Shown here: in pieces, positions 16,001 through 23,687 of the stretch
How the letters are laid out: every line of letters starts with the position of its first letter
Numbering within the stretch: the stretch's first letter is position 1
Origin: Oceanobacter antarcticus
GTDB lineage: Bacteria > Pseudomonadota > Gammaproteobacteria > Pseudomonadales > Oceanobacteraceae
Assembly: GCF_044962685.1 (NCBI RefSeq)
Contig: NZ_JBBKTX010000019.1
Location: 1-64,000, forward strand
Direction: 5' to 3'
Length of the DNA stretch: 64,000 nt
The notes under the pieces: generated by a model
Databases searched by the model: none
What the model was told of the DNA's origin: nothing
The model's input: only the letters and a program-made list of their open reading frames with translations
Made by a program: the position numbers and the translations under genes

Positions 16001-18833
16001 TGTCGACAACAATAAAACCATCCAGCGTTGCAAAGTCGTCTGCAGCCAGTTCAATATTGGCCGCGCTTGCTTCGTCAACGGCAGTCGTGCCATCAAAAAT
16101 CTCCAGATCCATCCACACCATACGGTGATCGGAACTTTCAATATCAGCTGCATCCACAGCAGTGACCAGGTAGTAAAGATCATCAGTTTCACGTGGCCAG
16201 AACACCCCACTCTGGGCAACGTTCAGACCATAAGCCGATGGCAATACGTAGTCCGCACGCATCGCCCAATCGGCGGTGTGCGTGGAAGAGTAGATGCTGG
16301 ATGGCGTGTTATCGGTACCGGCAACCGAGGTAGGTACCTGGAAGGTGGTGCTGTCTTCATGCAGGTTCGGGTTCACCAGCGGCGACAGGGTCAGCTGTTC
16401 AATCGCCCGGACACCGTCTTTGGTATAGGCATCGCCTTCTTTGCCTGAAGCATTTTCGTCACCCAGAATGACAAAGCGGGTGTTTTCTTCCAGCGTTACC
16501 TCGGTTGCTAAACCGGTCTGGTCGGCGTAGAGGTAGTGACTGGTTGGGTCGATATAATCGGCCCACAGGCGAATTTCGTCGAAATTACGGATGCCGTTAC
16601 GATCTTCGTTGCCATCAAAGGTCGGAGGTGTCGGGTGTGACGCCAAAACGTGAACAAAGGTACCGTTAACGTTGACTGGCAGGTCAATGTGCGTTTTGGA
16701 AGACAGACGGAACACCGTCATTTCTTCATCGGTGTACCAGTTGCCATCGGTCACATTCCCTTCGCTATCCACGGCTGGTGGCACCAGGTGGTCCGGCATA
16801 TCAGCCCATTTGAATTCCTGGAAGGTGCGAATATTGGCTTCATCAATCGGGTATTTGGAGAAAATCGCCATGCAGTACTGGCCATTGTAGTTACCAAAAC
16901 CGTAGCGATCTTCTGGATCCAGGCTGTCACCGTCCTTGTTGAAATCGACCGCCACAGCTTCTTCAATCGGCGCACCGGTGTTGCAGTAGTTGGTGTTGCC
17001 GTTATCACCGTAATACACGTATGGATAAGTGACCGCATCGACGTCATCGGCCTGAGCCACTGCCAGGTAGTCTGAGTTGAAGGTGGTCACCGTGGCACCG
17101 TCGTCGTTACCGTCAATTTCATTCAGCAACAGGATATCCGGGTTGGCGCGCTGGATGATTTCAGCGATTTTTTGTGCCTTGCGGTATTCACCGCCAGCAA
17201 AAGCCGTGTTCTGCTCACCAACAGCTGCTTGCAGGTCGAAGCCAGCATTAAAGGTGGCAATACGGAAGTCACCGGCTTTGGCAGGCATCGCATAGACAGA
17301 ACCGGGGGCCACATCGACAAACAGGCTGGCGGTTTCGCTATTGCTGTCGCTATCAGTGACCGTCAGGGTAACCTCATAACGACCGGCATCAGTAAAGGCG
17401 TGGCTGGCTACCGCAGCGGTCGCGGTGGAACCATCACCGAAATCCCAGGAGTAGCTGTAGGGAGCACCCGCACCATTGACTGCAGCACCGGTGAACTTGT
17501 AGTCACGTTCGGTGTAGAAGCTGTCACCGGCAACGGTAATTTCTGCCGCCAGCGGGAAATCACCGGTACCGTTACCCTTGATCAGAACATCATCCACTTC
17601 CCACTTGGTGGCATTGGCAACCGGGTAAGCATAGTGAAAAGCGATGTAAATTGGCTGGCCGACAAAGTCCGACAGGTCAACCGCACCGGAATCGGCAAAT
17701 TCAAAGCTGCCAGGAGACCAGGTAGCGCGATCCGATATATCAGTCCAGGTCGCCGCACCCACATCTCCAGCGTAGTCGCTAGACACCACCAACGACAGCT
17801 GATCGGTCCCGGTACCGTAGTTCCAGGCACTGTTAAAGGTCAGTTGCAGATCTTCGAAATTGGTGACATCCAATGCCGGAGTAATCATCCAGGCGTCACA
17901 GGCACCGGCACTGGCGTAGCAGTTAGCGACGGCGAACAGATCACCGGCATAGCTTTCGGTGTGCCATTCATTACTGCCGGCGATGCTGTTCACCAGAGTC
18001 CACTTGGCCATGGAATCAGACTCGAAGTCGTCTTCAAACAGCTTGATTTCGCGGGCGGGTTCACTGTCGTCGATACGGGTCACACTGACGGTCAGGGCCT
18101 GCTGGTCAGACAGTTGATTGTCGCTGACCACCAGGGTCACCGTCAGTTCGGTCAGGTTCAGGCTGTCGTCGTTGATAGCAGCAACACCGGCATCGGTCAG
18201 CACAACGGTTGAGCCAGAGATCGCAAAATAACCTTCGTTATCGCCATCCAGGCGGTAGAACAGCTCGTCACCTTCGGCATCCGTTGCACTGAAGGTCACC
18301 ACGGCAGTAGTTGCGCTAACACTGTCTTCAGTGACACCATTCGCAGCGGCGGTCAATTCAGGCGCGGTATTTTCTGCCACGGTATCATCAATACGGGTCA
18401 CCACCACGGTAACCGTGTCAGTGGTGGAAAGCGTGCCATCCGACACGGTCACGGTCACTGATAACGCGGTGAGATCAAGGCTGTCGTCATTGACGGCGTT
18501 AACCCCCTGAGAGGTCAACAGTACTGAATCACCAGAAACCGTGAAGTAGGTATTGTTGCTGAGCGTGAAAGTGAGTTCATCACCTTCTGCGTCACTCGCG
18601 GCCATGGTCGCAATCACGGCACCGGCAGAAACACTGTCTTCTGTCAGCGTACTGCCAGCGGTCAGGGTCAGCTCAGGCGCTGTATTCTCACTGGCTGCGT
18701 TATTGTCATTGTTGTCATCAGAACCACAACTTGCCAGTGCCAAAGAGGCGACCAACACAGAAAGCGGCAACAGCCGCTTCGATAGTGTCGGTGCCTCAGA
18801 CAACAGCAAACCGTTTTCGGTTGCTTTAGTCAT
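13032..18833 (-). CDS. 1,933-residue lipoprotein joining an EEP nuclease/phosphatase and a PhoX-type phosphatase
   Basis: The signal peptide ends in LASC, so the protein is probably an outer-membrane lipoprotein. Domains in order are two cadherin-like repeats (about 50-260), a choice-of-anchor-J-like domain (about 265-415), PKD (about 428-508), and an endonuclease/exonuclease/phosphatase domain (about 520-910). Two nearly identical anchor-J domains (about 920-1085 and 1090-1255), a DUF839/PhoX domain (about 1315-1820) and an OB-like tail (about 1835-1933) follow. EEP motifs FNAGFD, LLNEID, LGDENASG, RADYV and SSDHRMVW are intact. PhoX keeps the Cys-containing YNHCAAVVTPW and AAEEYEPNAR region. 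A plausible job is stripping phosphate from extracellular DNA or phosphoesters. It follows a cytochrome gene by 55 bases. Confidence 0.8.
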   Translation of the reverse strand: MTKATENGLLLSEAPTLSKRLLPLSVLVASLALASCGSDDNNDNNAASENTAPELTLTAGSTLTEDSVSAGAVIATMAASDAEGDELTFTLSNNTYFTVSGDSVLLTSQGVNAVNDDSLDLTALSVTVTVSDGTLSTTDTVTVVVTRIDDTVAENTAPELTAAANGVTEDSVSATTAVVTFSATDAEGDELFYRLDGDNEGYFAISGSTVVLTDAGVAAINDDSLNLTELTVTLVVSDNQLSDQQALTVSVTRIDDSEPAREIKLFEDDFESDSMAKWTLVNSIAGSNEWHTESYAGDLFAVANCYASAGACDAWMITPALDVTNFEDLQLTFNSAWNYGTGTDQLSLVVSSDYAGDVGAATWTDISDRATWSPGSFEFADSGAVDLSDFVGQPIYIAFHYAYPVANATKWEVDDVLIKGNGTGDFPLAAEITVAGDSFYTERDYKFTGAAVNGAGAPYSYSWDFGDGSTATAAVASHAFTDAGRYEVTLTVTDSDSNSETASLFVDVAPGSVYAMPAKAGDFRIATFNAGFDLQAAVGEQNTAFAGGEYRKAQKIAEIIQRANPDILLLNEIDGNDDGATVTTFNSDYLAVAQADDVDAVTYPYVYYGDNGNTNYCNTGAPIEEAVAVDFNKDGDSLDPEDRYGFGNYNGQYCMAIFSKYPIDEANIRTFQEFKWADMPDHLVPPAVDSEGNVTDGNWYTDEEMTVFRLSSKTHIDLPVNVNGTFVHVLASHPTPPTFDGNEDRNGIRNFDEIRLWADYIDPTSHYLYADQTGLATEVTLEENTRFVILGDENASGKEGDAYTKDGVRAIEQLTLSPLVNPNLHEDSTTFQVPTSVAGTDNTPSSIYSSTHTADWAMRADYVLPSAYGLNVAQSGVFWPRETDDLYYLVTAVDAADIESSDHRMVWMDLEIFDGTTAVDEASAANIELAADDFATLDGFIVVDNGADTKNWYASSYGDLQYAKISCYNGTENCDDWIIKAVDLTNASAPVLTFDSLRNNYGPADSSEMLLKVSTDFDGSDITTATWDDLSSLVNWAPQPASGYTDAINSGEIDLSAYEGQPVYIAIVYNSDPANSGTWEIANFLVTGQVGPYAEDDFSDLDGFTLVDSGADTKNWYASSYGDLQYAKISCYNGTENCNDWMVKTADLTSASKPVLTFDSLRNNYGPADSSEMSLKISTDFDGSDVMTASWDDLSSLVNWAPQPASGYTDAINSGEIDLSAYVGQTVYVAFVYNSDPSNSGTWEIANFLIQEKTSTVVDAGPGTGATEVADTAPAYTALNTVNQRTEGTLAFDEVAVPVEGSAASFEVIGSTGLSIDGVAVANSGYKTLVKSGQLVDGNVYAQVKDSAGSNLFVSNYNEFMSILPIGDRIFAVSQFENIPGGMNLLELQQDSTTGDLTPVSTQTLDFSGVHGGYNHCAAVVTPWNTHLAAEEYEPNARARSAATGSIDSYYDPIADYHADLSLLQVNPYWYGYPVEVTVNVDGSSVTTDVIKHYSVARMSIEVPYVMPDRRTMYLTDDQSTGGGLFMYIADEAENLTAGTLYAMKWNQTDAGAADNAYMGAADIEWISLGHATDADVSELVNGDSPLAFADIFDAVEPTGGACALGYKSINYLGSQECLKLKSGMELAASRLETRRYAAYLGATVEMAKEEGFTYNPHNHKAYLATTNIVKGMLNGSNETGGPNHIQLTANQCGGIYELSLGSNADIGSEFVIGAVKGEVAGIAEGSACSTDGLSGPDNVAYVGYNTLIITEDTGLHANNFVWSYNLDSKQLTRIFSAPNGAENTGPYLFNQINGFAYITNVVQHPGDISVDPSAGYEAEIGYFGPIPVVAAGSSAMSVTEARALAADTDGVEVIGVITSTVVNGDYAIEVADVDDASQVIAVKLGGDDRTLWGPVSNPSAAGTTVIVNGDFDFEGYSSHDKSIEGTTRITAN

Positions 18834-18888
18834 CGGGGTTTCCTCGTTCCTTTAGAGTGTTTGGGATTCGAAAGTCCTGACCCGCGGC

Positions 18889-20691
18889 TCAACTGCGGGC
18901 AACTTGGCTGACACGACGCTTGAGCGTTGCAGCCAGAGCCAGAAACACCAGCAAGACAGCAAAAGAAAACGCCCCGCCCTTGCGATCCCCGGAGGTCTCG
19001 CTGACATTCGCCGCGTTTTCGTTTTCTTCACTGTCGGGTGTGGGTTGCCAAGTACCTGGTAGCGCAATCACGGGGGCCTCTACGACGCCGGAGTCCGGGT
19101 CTGAAATAACCGGACTGAGGTCAGGCCATTGCAACCTCAGGTCGTAGTGGTACTGGCGACTGGCTGGCAGCACGGGTACACGATCCTGATCGACCGTTGC
19201 AAAGACGTTGACCGGCTCTCCCAACACAGCGTCTCTGCCCAGATAAAAGGATTGTTCTGATACGGTGCGCTGATAAGCCTTGTTGAGGGCCAGCGCACGT
19301 TCGGTAGAAGGGATTAACAGCGTATAGACGTCGGCCTGGCCAACCGCTATTGAGTTAACGGAGCCATCGCCGTTAAACCAGCGTTGGGTCATCTCACCGT
19401 TCTGGCGAAACTCGTCTCCCCCACCCACACGTTCCAGGTAGGTTGCAATTTCACCGATTTTCTCACCATAGTTGGGGGCGTCTTCCATGCCCTTGAGGTT
19501 GATATACCCCCAACCTGCGGCACCGGTGACTTTGCGTGGAAAGGCCAGCGTGCTGTCGATATGAGTGCCAATCGTGGTATGGCAGCCCATACAAAAAAAG
19601 TTTTCTTCGTAGCTCTGCAGTCTGAGATCACCCGACTCGTCTTCGATCCAGCCCTGAATCTGCCATCCCAGCTTATTGTTCATACCCGCCTGGGGAGCAG
19701 GTTTTGCCCAGGAATAATGCGGCAGCTTTTCTTCCGCCTTTTCGCGCTGCTCCTGGTTGAAGACATAACGCAAGGCCACTTCCGAAAGCGTGCGATATTT
19801 GCGGCTATAACGCAGTTCTTTCAAGCGGCGTGATGGCGCTATCGAACCATCGCCGTTGATATCGAGATAGCGAACGGTATGGATAAACTCGGTACCAACA
19901 GGGTACTGCTGACGTTCAACGATCTTATCGGCAGCAGCTCCCAGATACTGATCACGTCGGAGCATGCGCACTGCGGTGCCTGACAGGTTGTCACCGTCAA
20001 GATCAAGGCCAATCAGGGATTCATCCGTTACCGGAATAGAGATGTGATCAAGGTCCTTGATCGCCATTTCCACCAAGGACAAATTCAGCAGATAGAGCGC
20101 ACGATTTTCATTCCCCCCGGTATCCTGCCGGAACGCCAGAGGCAAACGAATCATCACATCATCAAAATTGCCGTTGGTCGGCCAGAAGGTACTGGGCAAG
20201 GGTTTATAGTTGAACGCCACCCAACCTGAACCATCGCGGGCAAAGCCCTGATCATCGAAGGCGATACCGGGATCAGCAAGATCCGTCAGATCCGGCGTAT
20301 AACCCGCAACGGCGGTGTTCATCAATGCGCTGTAATTGTCCTGACGCACATATTCAAGAATACTGTCATCCGTAACGCTGGCTATTTCTGCCAGCCGGGG
20401 CTTGAACAAGTTTTCCCAGTGGTTGGTTTCACCAATGACAGAAAAGCTGTAATCACCCTGAATATCGGCATCATCCATATAGTTGATGCGCGTTCCTTGC
20501 GGATGGCTCTGGTGACAGATGTAGCAGGGATTATATTTGCCAGCCGTTTGGGTATAGCACTGCGGTGGGATAACGGCTTCGTGGTTATACATGGTCTCGG
20601 CATGAGCCAACAAAGGCCCAGTCGCCAGCACCCCCCATAGCAGACGCTGCAGTTGTTGCTGCCGTCCTGTACCCAACACCTTGTGTACCAC
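18889..20691 (-). CDS. Exported two-haem c-type cytochrome with GlyGly-CTERM-like tail
   Basis: This 600-residue protein starts at GTG and carries a signal peptide ending near LLAHA (about residue 31). Two haem-binding CxxCH motifs are present, CYICH (56-60) and CMGCH (367-371), in an otherwise unfamiliar sequence with DLDGDN and DINGDG acidic loops that may bind calcium. The C-terminus has a GG followed by a hydrophobic helix and arginines (GGAFSFAVLLVFLALAATLK then RR). This matches the pattern of GlyGly-CTERM sorting signals processed by rhombosortase. It lies upstream of the EEP-PhoX gene, presumably in one operon. Whether it passes electrons to or from that enzyme is unknown. Confidence 0.7.
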   Translation of the reverse strand: MVHKVLGTGRQQQLQRLLWGVLATGPLLAHAETMYNHEAVIPPQCYTQTAGKYNPCYICHQSHPQGTRINYMDDADIQGDYSFSVIGETNHWENLFKPRLAEIASVTDDSILEYVRQDNYSALMNTAVAGYTPDLTDLADPGIAFDDQGFARDGSGWVAFNYKPLPSTFWPTNGNFDDVMIRLPLAFRQDTGGNENRALYLLNLSLVEMAIKDLDHISIPVTDESLIGLDLDGDNLSGTAVRMLRRDQYLGAAADKIVERQQYPVGTEFIHTVRYLDINGDGSIAPSRRLKELRYSRKYRTLSEVALRYVFNQEQREKAEEKLPHYSWAKPAPQAGMNNKLGWQIQGWIEDESGDLRLQSYEENFFCMGCHTTIGTHIDSTLAFPRKVTGAAGWGYINLKGMEDAPNYGEKIGEIATYLERVGGGDEFRQNGEMTQRWFNGDGSVNSIAVGQADVYTLLIPSTERALALNKAYQRTVSEQSFYLGRDAVLGEPVNVFATVDQDRVPVLPASRQYHYDLRLQWPDLSPVISDPDSGVVEAPVIALPGTWQPTPDSEENENAANVSETSGDRKGGAFSFAVLLVFLALAATLKRRVSQVARS

Positions 20692-21220
20692 AATAAAAGC
20701 CCTGCTGCGCCCGTTGCCCGCCGGTCGTCAACAGACGAATATTTTGACGTTGCGTGACAAAGCGCCACACAAGTTTCCAGAAATTGACCGGGAGGTGCAC
20801 TGTGAATGTGCAATATGAAAGATTCGTGTTATTTACATTTCACTCAGGTTAAAATTTATATTCCTATCAATAATAGCTATAACAATCGCTTGTTTATTGC
20901 TTGTTTGGCATCAACATGAGCTAACTATTCAACCTGGCAGATCCTTGCAGTCGCTGCTCAGACATCTACTACAGCAAGTTTCGTAAAAACGGTTATATGC
21001 CGTGCTATCGAGTCACGTCTGTGCTGGAAATCGGAGGTTGTTAGCGGAGAGCCCATCGAGGAGCAACCAGCGGGGAGTAGCGATCCCACCAGGAAAGCAA
21101 TCCCGCCAGGAAATGAATACATAGAAGTACGCTTGAAAGCAGCGCTCGGTCATCCACGGGCCGAGCCAGGTGATTGGCGGCTAGATCAAGATAGTGGCGA
21201 GTGTAAAATACAACGAGTCA
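20692..21220. other. 529-bp intergenic region, no gene recognised
   Basis: The region lies upstream of the cytochrome gene and downstream of the chemoreceptor gene. The part next to the cytochrome is AT-rich (about 20820-20930) and probably holds its promoter. I looked for a PhoB box and found no convincing one. No conserved ORF or RNA is apparent. Confidence 0.5.
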
Positions 21221-22546
21221 TCAGCCCTTGCCACGCAAGGCATCTGCAAACACGCTGACCGCCTTGACCGCTTCACGTGAACCGTCACGAATGCGCACAA
21301 TCACGTCCCCGGCTTGCAGAGCCAGATCAACCCCGCGCTGCGCCTGTTCCTGACAGAGACTCATACGCTGAATGGAATCATCCGTCCCACTTTGTATTTT
21401 TTCGATCATGGCGGAAATTTCCTGAGTAGACTGGGCAGTGCGCCCTGCCAGCGAACGGACTTCATCGGCAACGACTGCAAATCCCCGCCCCTGATCTCCA
21501 GCCCGTGCCGCTTCAATGGCGGCATTTAATGCCAGCAGGTTGGTCTGGTCGGCGATACCACGAATGGTGTTGACAATGGTGGTAATCTGCTCAGACTGAC
21601 GACCCAGCTTTGAAATGGTGTCGGCAGAGCTGCTGACGGTTTCAGCAATACGTTGCATTTCCGTAGCGGCATTCTGGATGATTCCTGTACCGGCAATCGC
21701 GGTTTGTTCTGTTTCAGCAGCAATATCATAGGCACGTAAAGCACTGCTTGCTTCTTCACGACTTTGTTCCACATTAGAGGTGATATCTGTGGCAATCTTG
21801 ATGACCTTGTAGAGCTTTTTATCAAGGTCAAACACCGGATTGTAAGACGCCTCCAGCCAGACGTTATCTCCGTTACTATTACGCCGCAAAAACTGGCCAC
21901 GCAGATATTTTCCGTCATTAAGATCACGCCACATACTCTGATATTCGTGGCTGTTGGCGTAGTCATTACTACAGAACAGACGATGATGCTTACCCTTGAT
22001 ATCCTCCATTCGGTAACCCATGGTTTTCAGGAAGTTGTCATTGGCCTTTATGATCGTACCATCCAGCTTGAATTCAATGACAGCCGCAGAACGATCCAAC
22101 GCCGCTAACCGACTTTGCATATCGTTATAGTCATTTATCTTGGCGGTGATATCCGATGCAATCTTGATGACTTTGGTAACCTTGCCTGTGGCGTCTTGCA
22201 CCGGATTGTAACTGGCTTGCAGCCAGATTTTATTGCCATCACGATCCTTGCGCCGGAAAGCATCCCGCTTGAACTCCCCACGCGCCAGATCATTCCAGAA
22301 TTGACGATACTCGCTGGAATTGGCAAAACTGTCTTCGCAAAAAATTCGATGATGCTTGCCGATGATTTCGTCCCGTTGGTAACCGGTAGCTTCCAGGAAA
22401 TTGCTGTTGGCATCAATGATGGTGCCATCCAGGTTGAATTCGATCACTGCCATGGAGTTATGCATGGCTGCCACGATCGCTTCGTTGTGATGCAGGGCAG
22501 GATCAGTGACCGCTGACCGGGCAATAGATGAGCGCGAAAACCACAT
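21221..22546 (-). CDS. Soluble PAS-PAS chemoreceptor (BdlA-like)
   Basis: This 441-residue protein has no transmembrane segment. Two PAS domains (about 25-135 and 150-255) share the sequence IIGKHHRIFC / IKGKHHRLFC and are clearly duplicates. They are followed by a methyl-accepting signalling domain (about 260-441) with the usual hairpin tip GIADQTNLLALNAAIEAARA. The architecture and size match BdlA of Pseudomonas aeruginosa, a cytoplasmic receptor that controls biofilm dispersal in response to nutrients and nitric oxide. The ATG follows an AGGA site. It is monocistronic. The exact ligand is not evident; PAS domains of this type often bind haem or flavin. Confidence 0.85.
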   Translation of the reverse strand: MWFSRSSIARSAVTDPALHHNEAIVAAMHNSMAVIEFNLDGTIIDANSNFLEATGYQRDEIIGKHHRIFCEDSFANSSEYRQFWNDLARGEFKRDAFRRKDRDGNKIWLQASYNPVQDATGKVTKVIKIASDITAKINDYNDMQSRLAALDRSAAVIEFKLDGTIIKANDNFLKTMGYRMEDIKGKHHRLFCSNDYANSHEYQSMWRDLNDGKYLRGQFLRRNSNGDNVWLEASYNPVFDLDKKLYKVIKIATDITSNVEQSREEASSALRAYDIAAETEQTAIAGTGIIQNAATEMQRIAETVSSSADTISKLGRQSEQITTIVNTIRGIADQTNLLALNAAIEAARAGDQGRGFAVVADEVRSLAGRTAQSTQEISAMIEKIQSGTDDSIQRMSLCQEQAQRGVDLALQAGDVIVRIRDGSREAVKAVSVFADALRGKG

Positions 22547-22897
22547 ATTATAATTCCTGCCAGTTATGTAAAAAGCTTCTTACAAGGATAGTTCTGACCG
22601 GCGGGTTGTCAGGTACGAGACCTAAAAATAGGCACCTGTGGCAGGAATGACATGACCGATAGCGGATTGATTTACCCAGACCAAACCTGACGGTTCGTCG
22701 CAATGGCGGATGTTGGGTGACCGATCAAGAGACCAAAGCCAGCGGCCACAAAACAAAGAAAATGCAAGCAATCTACGATCGCAAACCTGAGCTGATCAAG
22801 TCCACTCGATAGCACTGTATATTAGGAAAGAATATTAGGAAGCGGCTAACTCGGAAAAACAGTAAAAAGTTAAGCTGCTGATTTTGAAATGAAAAAT
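22547..22897. other. 351-bp intergenic region between chemoreceptor and tRNA-Pro
   Basis: It contains the upstream region of the minus-strand chemoreceptor gene. I see no ORF, RNA fold or repeat that I could name. Confidence 0.4.
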
Positions 22898-22975
<78 letters not shown>

Positions 22976-23043
22976 CACTCTGAAACAGCGGCTGTTCCAG
23001 AAGTCACGCATTATACTCAAGTAGTTGATAGATGGAAGTTTTT

Positions 23044-23403
23044 TTACCGTTCGGCCAGCAAGGACTCTACTTCTTTAAGATCGGCAATCATGGATTTGAT
23101 CAGTGCTTGATCCATCGCCGCCGCATTCTGGTTATCACCATCTTCCAGCCGCTGGCGAGCGCCTTGAATGGTGTAACCTTCGCCATACAGCAATGCACGA
23201 ATCTCGCGCACCAGAATCACGTCCTGGCGTTGATAATAACGACGATTGCCACGACGTTTTACCGGGCTGAGCTGTGGGAACTCCTGTTCCCAGTAGCGCA
23301 ACACATGGGGTTTGACATCGCAAAGATCACTGACTTCTCCAATCGCAAAGTAACGCTTTGCAGGGATTGGCGGCAGTTCATTATTGTGGCTGGGTTCCAG
23401 CAT
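23044..23403 (-). CDS. MerR-family transcriptional regulator
   Basis: This 119-residue regulator has the N-terminal winged helix of the MerR family (YFAIGEVSDLCDVKPHVLRY, WEQEFPQLSP, RRYYQRQDVILVREIRALLY). Its start overlaps the end of ihfA by 23 bases, so the two are translationally coupled. The C-terminal 45 residues form a short helix with no metal-binding cysteines, so metal sensing is unlikely. A small MerR protein after ihfA is conserved across Pseudomonas and relatives, but its targets are not known. Confidence 0.85.
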   Translation of the reverse strand: MLEPSHNNELPPIPAKRYFAIGEVSDLCDVKPHVLRYWEQEFPQLSPVKRRGNRRYYQRQDVILVREIRALLYGEGYTIQGARQRLEDGDNQNAAAMDQALIKSMIADLKEVESLLAER

Positions 23404-23686
23404 AAGCTTCTACTCGAACCTTCAGTTTCTGGCCGGGTTTGAAGGTAACAACGCGGCGAGCAGAGATGGGAATCTCCTCGCCGGTTTTTGGATTACGCCC
23501 AGGGCGCTGGCTCTTGTCGCGCAGGTCGAAGTTACCGAAACCGGATAACTTGACCTGCTCGTTGCGGCGCAGGCTGTCACGGATCTCATCAAAAAACAGA
23601 TCAACCATGTCCTTCGCCTCACGCTTGTTAAGACCAAGTTCCTCGAACAGTTTTTCTGCCAGTTCGGCTTTGGTCAAGGCAGCCAT
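23381..23686 (-). CDS. ihfA: Integration host factor subunit alpha
   Basis: This 101-residue subunit of the DNA-bending heterodimer IHF is complete, with TKAELAEKLFEELGLNKREA at the start and the beta-arm RNPKTGEEIPISARRVVTF carrying the intercalating proline. It begins one base after the pheT stop. IHF would be needed for looping at sigma54 promoters such as the one before flgB in this window. Confidence 0.97.
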   Translation of the reverse strand: MAALTKAELAEKLFEELGLNKREAKDMVDLFFDEIRDSLRRNEQVKLSGFGNFDLRDKSQRPGRNPKTGEEIPISARRVVTFKPGQKLKVRVEAYAGTQPQ

Positions 23687-23687
23687 G

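Noticed and set aside
17172..18212. 346-codon open frame antisense to the EEP-PhoX gene
   Set aside because: It is opposite well-defined cadherin, anchor-J and PKD domains and has no ribosome-binding site or recognisable domain.
20692..20900. PhoB box upstream of the cytochrome-phosphatase operon
   Set aside because: No pair of CTGTCAT-like repeats at 11-bp spacing could be found, although phosphate control would make sense.
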